A stretch of 64,000 nt of DNA. Source: Streptosporangium canum. GTDB lineage: Bacteria > Actinomycetota > Actinomycetes > Streptosporangiales > Streptosporangiaceae. The position numbers were made by a program, and so were the translations under genes. The notes beneath the pieces are model-generated. The model made no database searches and was not told the DNA's origin. It saw only the letters and a list, made by a program, of their open reading frames with translations. Positions 25,016 through 33,599 of the stretch are shown here, one piece after another. The DNA lies in the NCBI RefSeq assembly GCF_900113865.1, contig NZ_FOQY01000038.1, positions 17,353-81,352 of the forward strand, in the 5' to 3' direction. The first letter of the stretch is position 1, and each line of letters begins with the position of its first letter.

Positions 25016-25813
25016 GTGCAGCGCCGTTACCCCTTCCTCGATCATCCCGGCCCGCTCGCCTTCGCCCACCGGGGCGGGGCGGCCGAGGGCCGGGAGAACA
25101 CCCATGCCGCCTTCGCGCGCGCCGTGGAGCTCGGCTACACCTACCTGGAGACCGATGCGCACGCCACCTCCGACGGGGTGCTGCTGGCCTTCCACGACCA
25201 CACCCTCGACCGGGTGACCGACCGGCGCGGCCGGATCGCCGAACTGCCCTACCGCGTGGTGCGCGAGGCGCGGATCGGCGGCGTGGAGGAGATCCCGCTC
25301 ATGGACGACCTGCTGGGCTCCTGGCCGCAGGCGCGCTTCAACATCGACGTCAAGGAGGCCTCGGCCATCGCGCCGCTGGCCGAGGCGGTCAGGCGGACCA
25401 ACTCCTACGACCGGATCTGCCTCACCTCCTTCTCCGACGAGCGGCTGACCCGCGCCCGCGCCGCGATCGGCCGTGAGGTCTGCTCCTCGCTCGGGCCGCG
25501 CGGCGTCGCGGCCCTGCGGGCCGCCGCCACCACCTCCGGCTACGGCCGCCTGCTCACCCGCCTGGCCCGCGCCGGGGTGCCGTGCGCGCAGGTGCCGCTG
25601 GGCTTCCGCGGCCTGCGGGTCACCACGGCCTCCCTGGTCCGTACGGCACACGCCCTCGGCATGCAGATCCACGTGTGGACCATCAACGACACCCGGCTGA
25701 TGGGGCGCCTGCTCGACCTCGGCGTGGACGGCGTGATGACCGACAACATCTCCGGCCTCCGCGAGGTTCTGGAGGCGCGCGGCCAGTGGCACCCCGGCCG
25801 GCTCGCCGCGTGA
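25016..25813 (+). CDS. Glycerophosphodiester phosphodiesterase
   Basis: A 265-residue GDPD TIM-barrel enzyme, from a GTG start. The metal and catalytic residues are in AFAHRGGAAEGRENT, ETDAHATSDGVLLAFHDHTL, and FNIDVKE; the C-terminal QIHVWTINDTRLM and DGVMTDNISGLREVL are typical. It hydrolyses glycerophosphodiesters to glycerol 3-phosphate and an alcohol. No signal peptide is present, so it is cytoplasmic. It is followed by an MFS gene with a short gap, possibly one operon. Confidence 0.92.
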   Translation: MQRRYPFLDHPGPLAFAHRGGAAEGRENTHAAFARAVELGYTYLETDAHATSDGVLLAFHDHTLDRVTDRRGRIAELPYRVVREARIGGVEEIPLMDDLLGSWPQARFNIDVKEASAIAPLAEAVRRTNSYDRICLTSFSDERLTRARAAIGREVCSSLGPRGVAALRAAATTSGYGRLLTRLARAGVPCAQVPLGFRGLRVTTASLVRTAHALGMQIHVWTINDTRLMGRLLDLGVDGVMTDNISGLREVLEARGQWHPGRLAA

Positions 25814-25856
25814 GCCGTACCCCCGAGAAATCCCCCCAGTGAACCGAGGATCGCCC

Positions 25857-27212
25857 ATGACCGCCGAACAGGTCGTCGAGGACTCCCCCCAGACCCGCCG
25901 CCGTGAACAGCGCGGCTGGTACTTCTACGACTGGGCGAACTCCGCCTTCCCCACCACCGTCATGACGGTCTTCCTCGGCCCGTACCTGACGACGATCGCC
26001 GAGACCGCCGCCCAGGGCCGCCCGTATGTGGACGTGCTCTGGTTCGACGTACGGCCCAGCGCCTACTACTCCTTCGTGGTGGGCACCGCGGCCATCCTGC
26101 AGATCATCCTGATGCCCGTCGCCGGAGCCCTGGCCGACCACACCGGCCGCAAGAAGGAGCTCATGGGCCTGTTCGCCTACCTGGGCGCCGGGGCCACGAT
26201 GTGCTTCTGGTTCCTGTCCGACGGGCGCTACCTGCTGGGCGGCGCGCTGTTCGTGACAGCCAGCACCGCGTTCGCGTCCGCGTTCGTCATCTACAACTCG
26301 TTCCTGCCGGAGATCTCCACGCCGGACGAGCGCAACAGGGTCTCCGCCCAGGGCTGGGGCTTCGGCTATCTCGGCGGCGGCCTGCTGCTGGCCGTCAACC
26401 TCGCGCTCTTCCTCGGCCACGAGTCCTTCGGCGTGACCGAGGGCCAGGCCGTACGCATCGCCCTGTCCTCGGCCGGTCTGTGGTGGGCCGGGTTCACGAT
26501 CATCCCGCTGCTGCGGCTGCGCAACCGGCGCGCGCTCGCCTCGGGCTCCGAGAGCGCCGGGCAGGCCGTGGCCGGCTCCTTCCGTCAGCTCGGCCGTACG
26601 ATCGTGGAGCTGCGCCGCTACCCGCTGACCCTGGGCTTCCTGGTCGCCTACCTGATCTACAACGACGGCGTGCAGACCGTCATCTCCTTCTCGGCCACCT
26701 ACGCCGACAAGGAGCTCGAACTGGGCCAGAGCGTGCAGATCGGGGCGATCCTGATGGTGCAGTTCGTCGCCTTCGGCGGCGCCCTGCTGCTGGGCCGCCT
26801 GGCCGCCTCCTACGGGGCCAAACGCGTCGTGATGAGCGCGCTGGTCGGCTGGACGGTCGTGGTGGGGGTGGCCTACTTCCTGCCCAAGGGCTCGGCGCCG
26901 GCGTTCTTCGCGCTCGGCTTCGCCATCGCGATCGTGATGGGCGGCACCCAGGCCCTGTCGCGCTCGCTGTTCTCGCACGTGATCCCGGCGGGCAAGGAGG
27001 CGGAATATTACAGCCTGTACGAGATCAGCGACAAGGGCTCGACGTTCCTCGGCTCCTTCACCCTCGCCCTGGCGCTCCAGCTGACCGACAGCTACCGCCT
27101 GGGCATCATCTCACTGGTGATCTTCTTCGTGGTCGGTTTCGTCCTGCTGGCCGCCGTCAACCTGCCCAAGGCCATCCGGGCCGCCGGAAACGAGGTGCCG
27201 GACCGCGTCTGA
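25857..27212 (+). CDS. MFS transporter of the UMF1/Atg22 family
   Basis: A permease of about 451 residues with twelve hydrophobic segments. The N-terminal signature QRGWYFYDWANSAFPTTVMT is diagnostic of the Atg22/UMF1 branch, which in fungi exports amino acids from vacuoles and in bacteria is uncharacterised. ALADHTGRKKELMGLFAYLG is the MFS loop motif. The ATG at 25857 is preferred (GAGGA seven bases upstream). Placed 43 bases after the glycerophosphodiesterase stop, so possibly co-transcribed. Confidence 0.9.
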   Translation: MTAEQVVEDSPQTRRREQRGWYFYDWANSAFPTTVMTVFLGPYLTTIAETAAQGRPYVDVLWFDVRPSAYYSFVVGTAAILQIILMPVAGALADHTGRKKELMGLFAYLGAGATMCFWFLSDGRYLLGGALFVTASTAFASAFVIYNSFLPEISTPDERNRVSAQGWGFGYLGGGLLLAVNLALFLGHESFGVTEGQAVRIALSSAGLWWAGFTIIPLLRLRNRRALASGSESAGQAVAGSFRQLGRTIVELRRYPLTLGFLVAYLIYNDGVQTVISFSATYADKELELGQSVQIGAILMVQFVAFGGALLLGRLAASYGAKRVVMSALVGWTVVVGVAYFLPKGSAPAFFALGFAIAIVMGGTQALSRSLFSHVIPAGKEAEYYSLYEISDKGSTFLGSFTLALALQLTDSYRLGIISLVIFFVVGFVLLAAVNLPKAIRAAGNEVPDRV

Positions 27213-27273
27213 GAACGTCTCCGAAAGGGCTCTGTCGCAGACCGGGTCAAGAACGCGCGATTGGATCACCCCA

Positions 27274-27305
27274 TGTGTGGGAATCCACACACGGTATCAA
27301 GCGTT
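27274..27305 (+). promoter_or_regulatory. SigR-type promoter of rbpA, overlapping a perfect palindrome
   Basis: GGGAAT (27279-27284), then an 18-base spacer and GTT (27303-27305), exactly matches the actinomycete SigR thiol-oxidation consensus GGGAAT-N18-GTT. In Streptomyces rbpA is a known SigR target, which supports the reading. The -35 sits inside the palindrome TGTGTGG-GAAT-CCACACA (27274-27291). Confidence 0.8.
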
Positions 27306-27359
27306 GTACGCCGTGGGAGACGAACCCCTCACGACGGGGCCCTCAGGAGGCATTCAGAC

Positions 27360-27704
27360 ATGGGCGAGCGTGCGCTACGCGGTACCCGGCTCGGGGCGAC
27401 CAGCTACGAGAACGACCGCAACACCGATCTGGCCCCGCGCCAGGAGGTGTCCTACACCTGCCCGAAGGGCCATCGATTCGACGTTCCGCTCGCCGCTGAG
27501 GCCGAGATCCCGGCGACCTGGGAGTGTCGCATGTGCGGCGCGACCGCCATCCGGGTCGACGGCGAGCTGCCGGAGGCCAAGAAGGCCAAGCCCCCGCGGA
27601 CACACTGGGACATGCTGCTGGAGCGCCGCACGATCGAGGACCTGGAGGAAGTGCTCAACGAGCGCTTGGCGATCCTACGCGCCCAGCGCCGCAAGAGCGC
27701 CTGA
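27360..27704 (+). CDS. rbpA: RNA polymerase-binding protein RbpA
   Basis: A 114-residue RbpA: GTRLGATSYENDRNTDLAPR at the N-terminus, a zinc-fold region (YTCPKGHRF and WECRMCGA), then the sigma-interaction helix (RTHWDMLLERRTIEDLEEVL). It stabilises the RNA polymerase-principal sigma complex and helps open promoters. The ATG has CAGGAGG upstream. It is preceded by a SigR-type promoter and followed by a 16-bp perfect terminator, so it is monocistronic and likely induced by disulfide stress. Confidence 0.97.
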   Translation: MGERALRGTRLGATSYENDRNTDLAPRQEVSYTCPKGHRFDVPLAAEAEIPATWECRMCGATAIRVDGELPEAKKAKPPRTHWDMLLERRTIEDLEEVLNERLAILRAQRRKSA

Positions 27705-27712
27705 CCGGCTCG

Positions 27713-27749
27713 GGAGACCCCCGGCCCCGACAGGGGGCCGGGGGTCTCC
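27713..27749 (+). terminator. Strong hairpin terminator after rbpA
   Basis: GGAGACCCCCGGCCCC and its exact complement form a 16-bp perfect stem with a five-base loop (GACAG), starting nine bases after the rbpA stop. Confidence 0.92.
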
Positions 27750-27857
27750 TCCGTTCCCGGGCACGTGTGAAGGCCACCGGGGTTCCGGGAAGTGGCCCAG
27801 CGGATCGCCCCCTTATCGGCTCTTAAAGTCGGTCCACAGCTCCTCTAGAGTCCTGCC

Positions 27858-28679
27858 ATGACGACGGAGACCGGCACCGATGACACGATGAACCCGACAG
27901 CCGCACAGCGAGCGGCGACGCTCCGGACACTGCACGTACCGGGCGCCCCCTTGGTGCTGCCCAACGTCTGGGACGCCGCGTCGGCCCGCACCGTCGAGGC
28001 GGCCGGGTTCCCGGCGCTCGCCACCGGCAGTGCCGCGGTCGCCTCCGCACTCGGCTACGACGACGGACAGGCCGCGCCGGTCGAGGAGATGCTGGCCGCG
28101 GTCGGCCGGATCGTCCGGGTGGCCGGCGTCCCCGTCACCGCCGACCTGGAGCGCGGCTACGGGCTGGAGCCGGCGGAGCTGGTGGAACGGCTCGCCGCCA
28201 CCGGCGCGGCCGGCTGCAACCTGGAGGACTCCGACCCCCGCACGGGTGAGATGATCGACGCCGGTGAGCAGGCCGCCTTCCTGGCGGCGGTCCGCGCCGC
28301 GGCCACCGAGGCGGGCACCGACCTGGTGATCAACGCCCGGGTCGACATCTACCTGCACGGCGAGGGGACCCCCGCCGAGAGGCTCGCCGAGTCCGTCCGG
28401 CGCGGCCGCCGCTACCTGCGGGCCGGCGCCGACTGCGTCTACCCGATCTTCGCCTCCGGGGCCGACGAGATCCGGGCGCTGGCCGAGGGGATCGACGGCC
28501 CGATCAACATCCTGTTCCGTGCCGGAACTCCGTCACTCGGGGAACTGGCCGCGAGCGGAGTGGCCCGCGTGAGCTTCGGCCCCGGCCTGCACCGGGCCGT
28601 ACAGGCCCACACCGCCCGGATGGCCGCGGCGATCCGGGCCGGGCGGAGCCCGTACCCGCCGGAGGACCCCACCCGCTGA
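27858..28679 (+). CDS. Isocitrate lyase/PEP mutase-family protein
   Basis: A 273-residue TIM-barrel of the ICL/PEP-mutase superfamily. Recognisable pieces are LPNVWDAASARTVEAAGFPA, TGSAAVASALGYDDG, the metal-binding ADLERGYG and NLEDSD, and INARVDIYLHG. Members act on oxaloacetate, 2-methylisocitrate-like acids or phosphonates. The K(K/R)CGH active-site loop of isocitrate lyase is not present, so it is not a glyoxylate-shunt enzyme. Substrate unknown; stands alone. Confidence 0.85.
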   Translation: MTTETGTDDTMNPTAAQRAATLRTLHVPGAPLVLPNVWDAASARTVEAAGFPALATGSAAVASALGYDDGQAAPVEEMLAAVGRIVRVAGVPVTADLERGYGLEPAELVERLAATGAAGCNLEDSDPRTGEMIDAGEQAAFLAAVRAAATEAGTDLVINARVDIYLHGEGTPAERLAESVRRGRRYLRAGADCVYPIFASGADEIRALAEGIDGPINILFRAGTPSLGELAASGVARVSFGPGLHRAVQAHTARMAAAIRAGRSPYPPEDPTR

Positions 28680-28953
28680 GGCGCGCCGCGGCGCAGCTCC
28701 CCGCGCCCTCCAGGGCCGTACGGACGTTGCGGCATGAGGGAGACATCCGGCATGATCGGATTCATGATCTACGGAAAGGGCGTCCTGCGCCCCAGCCGGT
28801 GAAGGCCGGCCCCGGGAAGCCGGGCCAAGGTCCCGTCGACGACCGGCCCGCCTTCCCGCCCCACACGATCGCGATGTCCGCACTCCACGGTCCAGGCCCG
28901 TGGCCGGACGCCGGGTTCCGGCTCCCGCCGACTCCGTTTTCACGAGGAGAGGC

Positions 28954-30356
28954 ATGACCGGCGCGAACGGCAGGGCCGAAAAGCTCCGGGCGCGGCAGGA
29001 GGAGGCACACCGCCGGCACGCGCTGCGGCGGGAGGCCGAGGCACGTGCCCGCGCACGCCTGCCGATACGCGCCACACCGCCGGAGCACGTGGTCCTGCGC
29101 CTGGGCCCCACCAACTCGGGAAAGACCCACGACGGGCTCGAGTTCCTTCTCGCCCAGGCCGGGCACGGCCTGAAGGGGACCTATGCCGCGCCCCTGCGGA
29201 TGCTCGCCAGGCAGGCGTACGAGCGGCTGCGAGAGCGCGTCCGGCCCGAACGGCTCGGCCTCGTCACCGGTGAGGAACGGATCAACCCGGAGGCCGACAT
29301 CCTCTGCTGCACCGCCGAGTCGGCCCGCACCTCCGGCGACGTGCTCGTGATCGACGAAGCCCACTGGCTCGCCGGGAGCAGATCCGCCGGCTCGTCGCCG
29401 GTGAGGTGGAGGTGATCGTCACCACCGACGTGATCGGGCACGGAGTCAACCTGCCGCTCCGCGCGGTGGCCTTCGCCGAGACCGGCAAGTTCGACGGCGG
29501 GCGGCGCCGCCCCCTGCGGTTGTGGGAGGCGGCCCAGATCGCCGGGCGAGCCGGACGCCGGGGCCACGGCGCGGGCGACGGCCTGGTGGCCGTCTACAGG
29601 AGCGGCGTCTGCGGTTTCTCCCCCGACGCCGATCTCGTGCGCGCCGCCGTACACGTCGCGAACGGCGCTCCCTCCGATCTTCTGCTCGCCCGGGCCCGTC
29701 TCCGCCCCGCCTGGCACGACCTCGGAGATCCCAGGCCGGGAGAGATCCCGCACGCGCTCAACGGCTGGTACCAGGCCGCCCGCGACGAGCGGCCCTTCCA
29801 CTCCTGGCTGGACCCCGCACCCGTCGACTCCCTGCTGGAGATGTGGCAGGTGGCCCGTGCCTCCGCCGGTGTGAGAGGAGCGGTGGACGCGGCCTGGCCC
29901 GGCGACGGGCTGACGGTGTGGCGGCTCATGAACCTTCCCCTGGACCCCGGCGGGGCCTTCGGCAGGATCGCTTCAGCCGTGCTGAACGGCGGCTCGCTGC
30001 GGGCGTTGACGCTGCCGGAGCCGGCGGTCTCCCGCCTGGACCTCGAAGACGCGGAACGGTACGCCGCCACCATGCGCGATCTGCGCACGGCGGCACAGTC
30101 GTTCGGAGCCATCGGCGGCGTGGACCCGGCGGAGACCGCCGCCGGTGAGGAGGCCGCGTCCGCCCGCATCGTCGACCTGGTCGCCGGGCGCGGGCCGCTG
30201 GTGAAGGCGCCGGCGTGCCTGTCGTGCGGCGCATCGTGCGCCCCCTGGTTCGAACGGTGTGACGGCTGTCACGGTGGCCGCGCCGGGCGACGCCGGCCCG
30301 TGTCCCTCCGGGACGCGGGCCGCGGGGCCGTGCGAGGATCATCCGAGGGGGACTGA
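28954..30356 (+). pseudogene. Suv3-like DExH RNA helicase with internal deletion and frameshift
   Basis: The first frame (28954-29415) gives 153 residues with Walker A GPTNSGKT (51-58), motif Ia YAAPLRMLA, LVTGEER and the DEAH box VIDEAHWL (134-137), then runs out of frame to a stop. A second frame from about 29370 to 30356 supplies the rest: REQIRRLVAGEVEVIVTTDV, GHGVNLPLRAVAF, KFDG and motif VI QIAGRAGR, plus a C-terminal CxxC-x-CxxC-like tail. Roughly motifs III-IV between the halves are missing. The join therefore lost both sequence and frame. Start and GAGGAGAGG site remain intact. A hairpin at 30294-30322 lies in the tail. Confidence 0.82.
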
Positions 30357-30357
30357 C

Positions 30358-31017
30358 ATGCGAATAGTCATCGCGGGTGGACACGGGAAGATCGCTCTAC
30401 GGCTGGAGCGGCTGCTCGCCGGACGTGGCGACGAGCCGGCCGGGCTGATCCGCAGGCCCGAGCACGAGCCGGACATCCGGGCGGCCGGGGCCCGGGCCGT
30501 CCTGTGCGATCTGGAGAAGGCCTCGGTGGAGGAGGTGGCCGCTCACCTGGCGGGGGCCGACGCGGTGGTGTTCGCCGCCGGAGCGGGGCCGAACAGCGGC
30601 GCGGCCCGCAAGGACACCGTCGACCGCGGAGCCTCGGTCCTGCTGGCCGACGCGGCCGAGCGCGCCGGGGTCCGCCGCTTCGTCCAGATCTCGTCCATGG
30701 GTGCCGGCAAGCCGCCGGAGCCGGGCGGCGACGAGGTCTGGGCGGCCTACATCACGGCCAAGACCGAGGCGGAGAACGACCTGCGCGGCCGCGACCTGGA
30801 CTGGACGATACTCCGCCCCGGAGCGCTGACCGACGTTCCCGGAACGGCTCTGGTCACCCTCTCGGATCCGCCGCTGCCCCCTGGCCAGGTGCCTCGCGAC
30901 GACGTCGCCACGGTGATCGCCGCGCTGCTGGACACCCCCGCCGGCCACCGCCGCACCCTGGAGCTCATCGGCGGCGACACCCCCGTCGAGGCGGCTGTCC
31001 GGGCCCTGAACTCGTAG
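30358..31017 (+). CDS. NAD(P)H-binding SDR-like protein (NmrA/YwnB type)
   Basis: A 219-residue atypical SDR: MRIVIAGGHGKIALRLERLL with a glycine-rich nucleotide loop, DAVVFAAGAGPNSGA, RFVQISSMGAGKPP, and WTILRPGALTDVPG. The family includes NAD(P)H sensors and small reductases; the catalytic Tyr is in AAYITAKTEAE (YxxxK). ATG 30358 follows the helicase remnant's stop by one base, so translation was probably coupled before the helicase decayed. Substrate unknown. Confidence 0.82.
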   Translation: MRIVIAGGHGKIALRLERLLAGRGDEPAGLIRRPEHEPDIRAAGARAVLCDLEKASVEEVAAHLAGADAVVFAAGAGPNSGAARKDTVDRGASVLLADAAERAGVRRFVQISSMGAGKPPEPGGDEVWAAYITAKTEAENDLRGRDLDWTILRPGALTDVPGTALVTLSDPPLPPGQVPRDDVATVIAALLDTPAGHRRTLELIGGDTPVEAAVRALNS

Positions 31018-31180
31018 GCACGGGGATAGCAGGCGGATTCCTCCCGCTCGTCACCGTGCTCGGAACGGCTCGGAACAGGGCGTGACGGCGCGGAACGGAA
31101 CGGGGCATGACGGCGCGGGCTCTTGCGGACGGGTGCCGGCCGCGAGAGGGGGCGCAGCCGTCCGTGTGGCGGGCGTCCAA

Positions 31181-31193
31181 TAAAATACCCTGA
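31181..31193 (+). promoter_or_regulatory. Putative leaderless promoter of the PemK/MazF-like gene
   Basis: TAAAAT at 31181-31186 is a close -10 match and lies six bases before the ATG at 31193, so transcription should start at or next to the start codon. No ribosome-binding site is visible, which fits a leaderless message. Confidence 0.55.
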
Positions 31194-31636
31194 TGCGCGA
31201 TCTTGGTGAGGACCCGCGACCGGCCCGTGGCGCGGTCCGGGAGGTCTACGACGTGGCCCGGGCGGCGACCATCGACTACTCCCCCGACCTGGACGGGTTC
31301 GCCGATCCCGGCGAGATCGTCTGGGCCTGGGTCCCCTATGAGGAGGATCCGGACCGGGGCAAGGACCGGCCTCTGCTGGTGGTCGGCCGTCACGGGCGAC
31401 GACTGCTGGCGATGATGCTGTCCAGCCGCGGCGGTGGCGGCGACCCCCGCGAGTGGCTGGAGATCGGCCCCGGACGCTGGGACCAGGACAACCGGGTCTC
31501 CTACCTGCGGCTGGACCGGATCTTTGAGCTCGACGAGGACGACATCCGGCGTGAGGGCTCGGTCCTGGACCGCGAGCGGTTCACCCGCGTCGCCACCGTC
31601 CTGAGAGGCGTTCACGGCTGGGCCGCCGACGGGTAG
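31193..31636 (+). CDS. PemK/MazF-like family protein
   Basis: A 147-residue protein whose central part matches the PemK/MazF beta-barrel: GEIVWAWVPYEEDPDRGKDR followed by PLLVVGR, then LLAMMLSSRG and VSYLRLDRIFELD. The N-terminal 30 residues (REVYDVARAATIDYSPDLDG) are an extension seen in solitary actinomycete members. MazF toxins cleave mRNA; whether this one does is unknown. No antitoxin-sized gene lies next to it, so it may be a domesticated stand-alone protein. Confidence 0.75.
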   Translation: MRDLGEDPRPARGAVREVYDVARAATIDYSPDLDGFADPGEIVWAWVPYEEDPDRGKDRPLLVVGRHGRRLLAMMLSSRGGGGDPREWLEIGPGRWDQDNRVSYLRLDRIFELDEDDIRREGSVLDRERFTRVATVLRGVHGWAADG

Positions 31637-31654
31637 CGGACCGGGAACGGCCCG

Positions 31655-32542
31655 CTAGGGCCTCCCGGTGTCGGCGATGATCTGGAAGGCCGCGCCCGAC
31701 CCGCCGGCGGCCGACTCGACCGCGGCCTGCGCCTCGGTGACGAGGTCTCCGGCGGCGTAGACACCGGGCACGCTGGTGTGGAAGGAGTCATCGACCTCCA
31801 CGTAGCCGTCCTCGTCCGTCGCCAGGCCCAGGCGTTCGGCAAGGTGGGCGATCAGCGGCACGGGTCGCTGGTCGAGCTGCCAGAGCAGGGTCTGCCGGTC
31901 GATGACCGTGCCGTCGGCCAGTTCGACCGCGCGCAGGTCCCCGCCGATGTGGTGCAGCCTGCGGATCTTCCCCTCGACGACCTCCCCACCCCACTCGCCC
32001 GCCGGCGTGGCGCCGTCCGTCAGGACGATCACGTCGTCGCTCCAGGCGGAGAACCCGGCGACGGCGGTCGCGGCGAACTCCGGGTCGCCGGTCACCACGC
32101 CCCAGGTGCGGTCGCGGTTCTCCCAGCCCAGGCAGAACGGGCAGCGGATGACCGTCTTGCCCCAGCACGCGCCGAACCCCTCGATCTCGGGATGGACGTC
32201 GACCATGCCCGCGGTGAGCAGCACCCGCCGGGCCCACATCGGAGGGCCGTCCTCGGCGGTGACGGTGAACCCGACCTCGGGATCGGGGGTCACGTCGGTG
32301 CCGGTGACCTCGTGCAGCTCGGCCATGCCGTACTTCTTCAGGTCGTCCCAGGCGCGGCGGCGGTATTCGCCGGGGCTCACCCCGTCGAGGCCGACGATGC
32401 CGTGCATCTCCTCGGCGAAGGCGTTGCGGGGCGGGCGCGCGGAGTCCAGGACCACCACCCGGCGCAGGGACCGGCTGAGCGCCATCGCCGCCGTCAGCCC
32501 GGCCGGCCCGCCACCGATGATCGCCACGTCGAAATGCTGCAT
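31655..32542 (-). CDS. Thioredoxin-reductase-like NAD(P)/FAD-dependent oxidoreductase
   Basis: A 295-residue two-dinucleotide-fold flavoprotein. FAD site IIGGGPAGLTAAMALSRSLR at the N-terminus, redox pair CPFC in TVIRCPFCLGWENR, and the C-terminal FAD motif VPGVYAAGDLV. It resembles thioredoxin reductase but the NADPH GxGxxA region is modified (GVVTGDPEFAATAV), so it may be one of the holomycin/gliotoxin-type or DUF-linked disulfide reductases. No thioredoxin gene is adjacent. An imperfect 16-bp stem inverted repeat sits 80 bases upstream. Confidence 0.85.
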   Translation of the reverse strand: MQHFDVAIIGGGPAGLTAAMALSRSLRRVVVLDSARPPRNAFAEEMHGIVGLDGVSPGEYRRRAWDDLKKYGMAELHEVTGTDVTPDPEVGFTVTAEDGPPMWARRVLLTAGMVDVHPEIEGFGACWGKTVIRCPFCLGWENRDRTWGVVTGDPEFAATAVAGFSAWSDDVIVLTDGATPAGEWGGEVVEGKIRRLHHIGGDLRAVELADGTVIDRQTLLWQLDQRPVPLIAHLAERLGLATDEDGYVEVDDSFHTSVPGVYAAGDLVTEAQAAVESAAGGSGAAFQIIADTGRP

Positions 32543-32620
32543 GACGGCCTCCTTCCGCTGGTGACCGGCCCTCCGCCGGCGACCGGCCGCTCAGAGCTGA
32601 TCACCAGCCACAAGTCCGAT

Positions 32621-32661
32621 CCGTGTTGTCGCCGGAAAGCCGTACTCCGGAGACAACACGG
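32621..32661. promoter_or_regulatory. 41-base inverted repeat upstream of the reductase gene
   Basis: CCGTGTTGTC (32621-32630) pairs with GACAACACGG (32652-32661), and CCGGA with TCCGG inside; only one G/A pair mismatches in a 16-bp stem with a 9-base loop. It may be an operator of the thioredoxin-reductase-like gene or a terminator. Confidence 0.5.
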
Positions 32662-33060
32662 CATGCCAAGAGGATGCCCGCTGGCGGACACGCCAGTCGC
32701 GGCCGGCCGGACCGCGCGCACCGAATACCGGGTGGAGCGCAGCCGATCAAGCCGGCATGCCGGCGTTTCACGGACGGCAGAAGGCTCATCCACGTCTCCG
32801 AACCTCTCTCCGGGCACCCGCGCCGGGGCGGTGAGCCGGCGCGCGGGCGGCGGCGGCGCCCCCTCCCCGGACCGGGACGCGGTGCGCGTGGCCTCTGGCC
32901 GTCAAGGTCCGCCGGGAGGACGGTCCCGGGGCCGCGCATCGGTGAAATCACCGGTCCCGCGGCGGCCGGGCGGGCGGCGGCGCAGGCCACGGGGCCGCCG
33001 CGGACGAGCGCCCCCGCCGCCTACGCCGCGCCCTTCACGGCCCCCGCCGCGCAGGTCGCG
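32662..33060. other. Degenerate upstream region of the cutinase remnant
   Basis: About 400 bases with an open plus-strand frame leading into the cutinase remnant. It reads as Arg/Pro/Gly-rich shadow and a weak Ala-rich run (PPRTSAPAAYAAPFTAPAAQ) just before 33061, where a signal peptide would be expected. No intact start with a signal peptide is seen. Confidence 0.4.
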
Positions 33061-33556
33061 GCGAACCCGTACGAGCGCGGCCCCAACCTCACCGTCTCCA
33101 GCATCGAGGCCGTCCGGGGCCCGTTCGCCATCGCGGAGACCGACGTCTCGTCACTGCGTGTGACCGGCTTCGGCGGAGGAACGATCTACTATCCGACCGG
33201 CACCGGCGAGGGGACGTTCGGGGCCGTCGCCATCGCCCCCGGCTACACCGCCGACAAGTCCAGCATGGCCTGGCTCGCGCCCCGGATCGCCTCCCAGGGC
33301 TTCGTCGTCTTCAACTTGAAGCGCTCCCCACGACTGAAGTCGGGGGATTCCAGCCAGCTCGGGCTCCGTCTGCACGATGGCCTGAGCCGCTGTTGCTTGG
33401 CGGTTCGCCTTCCGGCCCACGCGGTTGCGTGGTTTGCGCGCCGAGAACGACACGATCGCCCCGGTGGCCTCGCACTCGAAGCCGTTCTACAACAGCCTGC
33501 CGTCCTCGCTGGACAAGGCCTACCTGGAGCTCGACGGCGCCGGCCACCTCGCGCCC
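33061..33556 (+). pseudogene. Cutinase/PET-hydrolase-like gene, centre replaced by mobile-element DNA
   Basis: The first part (33061-33315) reads ANPYERGPNLTVSSIEAV, GTIYYPTGTGEGTFGAVAIA, PGYTADKSSMAWLAPRIASQ and GFVVFN. This matches the N-terminal half of actinomycete secreted cutinases/triacylglycerol lipases. The last part resumes at 33440 in another frame with AENDTIAPVASHSKPFYNSL, PSSLDKAYLELDGAGHLAP, the segment around the catalytic His. The middle, including the GHSMGG nucleophile and catalytic Asp, is missing and replaced by 124 bases of IS605-type sequence. Non-functional. The normal C-terminal disulfide region is also absent. Confidence 0.85.
33316..33439 (-). mobile_element. IS605-type element end with tnpB 3' remnant
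   Basis: CCCC-A-CGACT-GA-AGTCG-GGGG at about 33327-33347 is the classic right-end hairpin of IS200/IS605-family tnpB elements (GACTTCAGTCGTGGGG on the other strand). On the minus strand the sequence reads RNRVGRKANRQATAAQAIVQ ... GIPRLQSWG, compatible with a TnpB C-terminal tail reading into the hairpin. Only this end survives; the rest of the element and the middle of the host gene are gone. Confidence 0.65.
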
Positions 33557-33599
33557 CCGCCGCCGGCGCGCTCCGGGGACGGCTCCCGGGCGCGGACGG

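Noticed and set aside
28680..28953. Small gene between the isocitrate-lyase-family gene and the helicase remnant
   Set aside because: Open frames on both strands are short, Arg/Pro/Gly-rich and lack ribosome-binding sites; I see nothing supportable in this gap.
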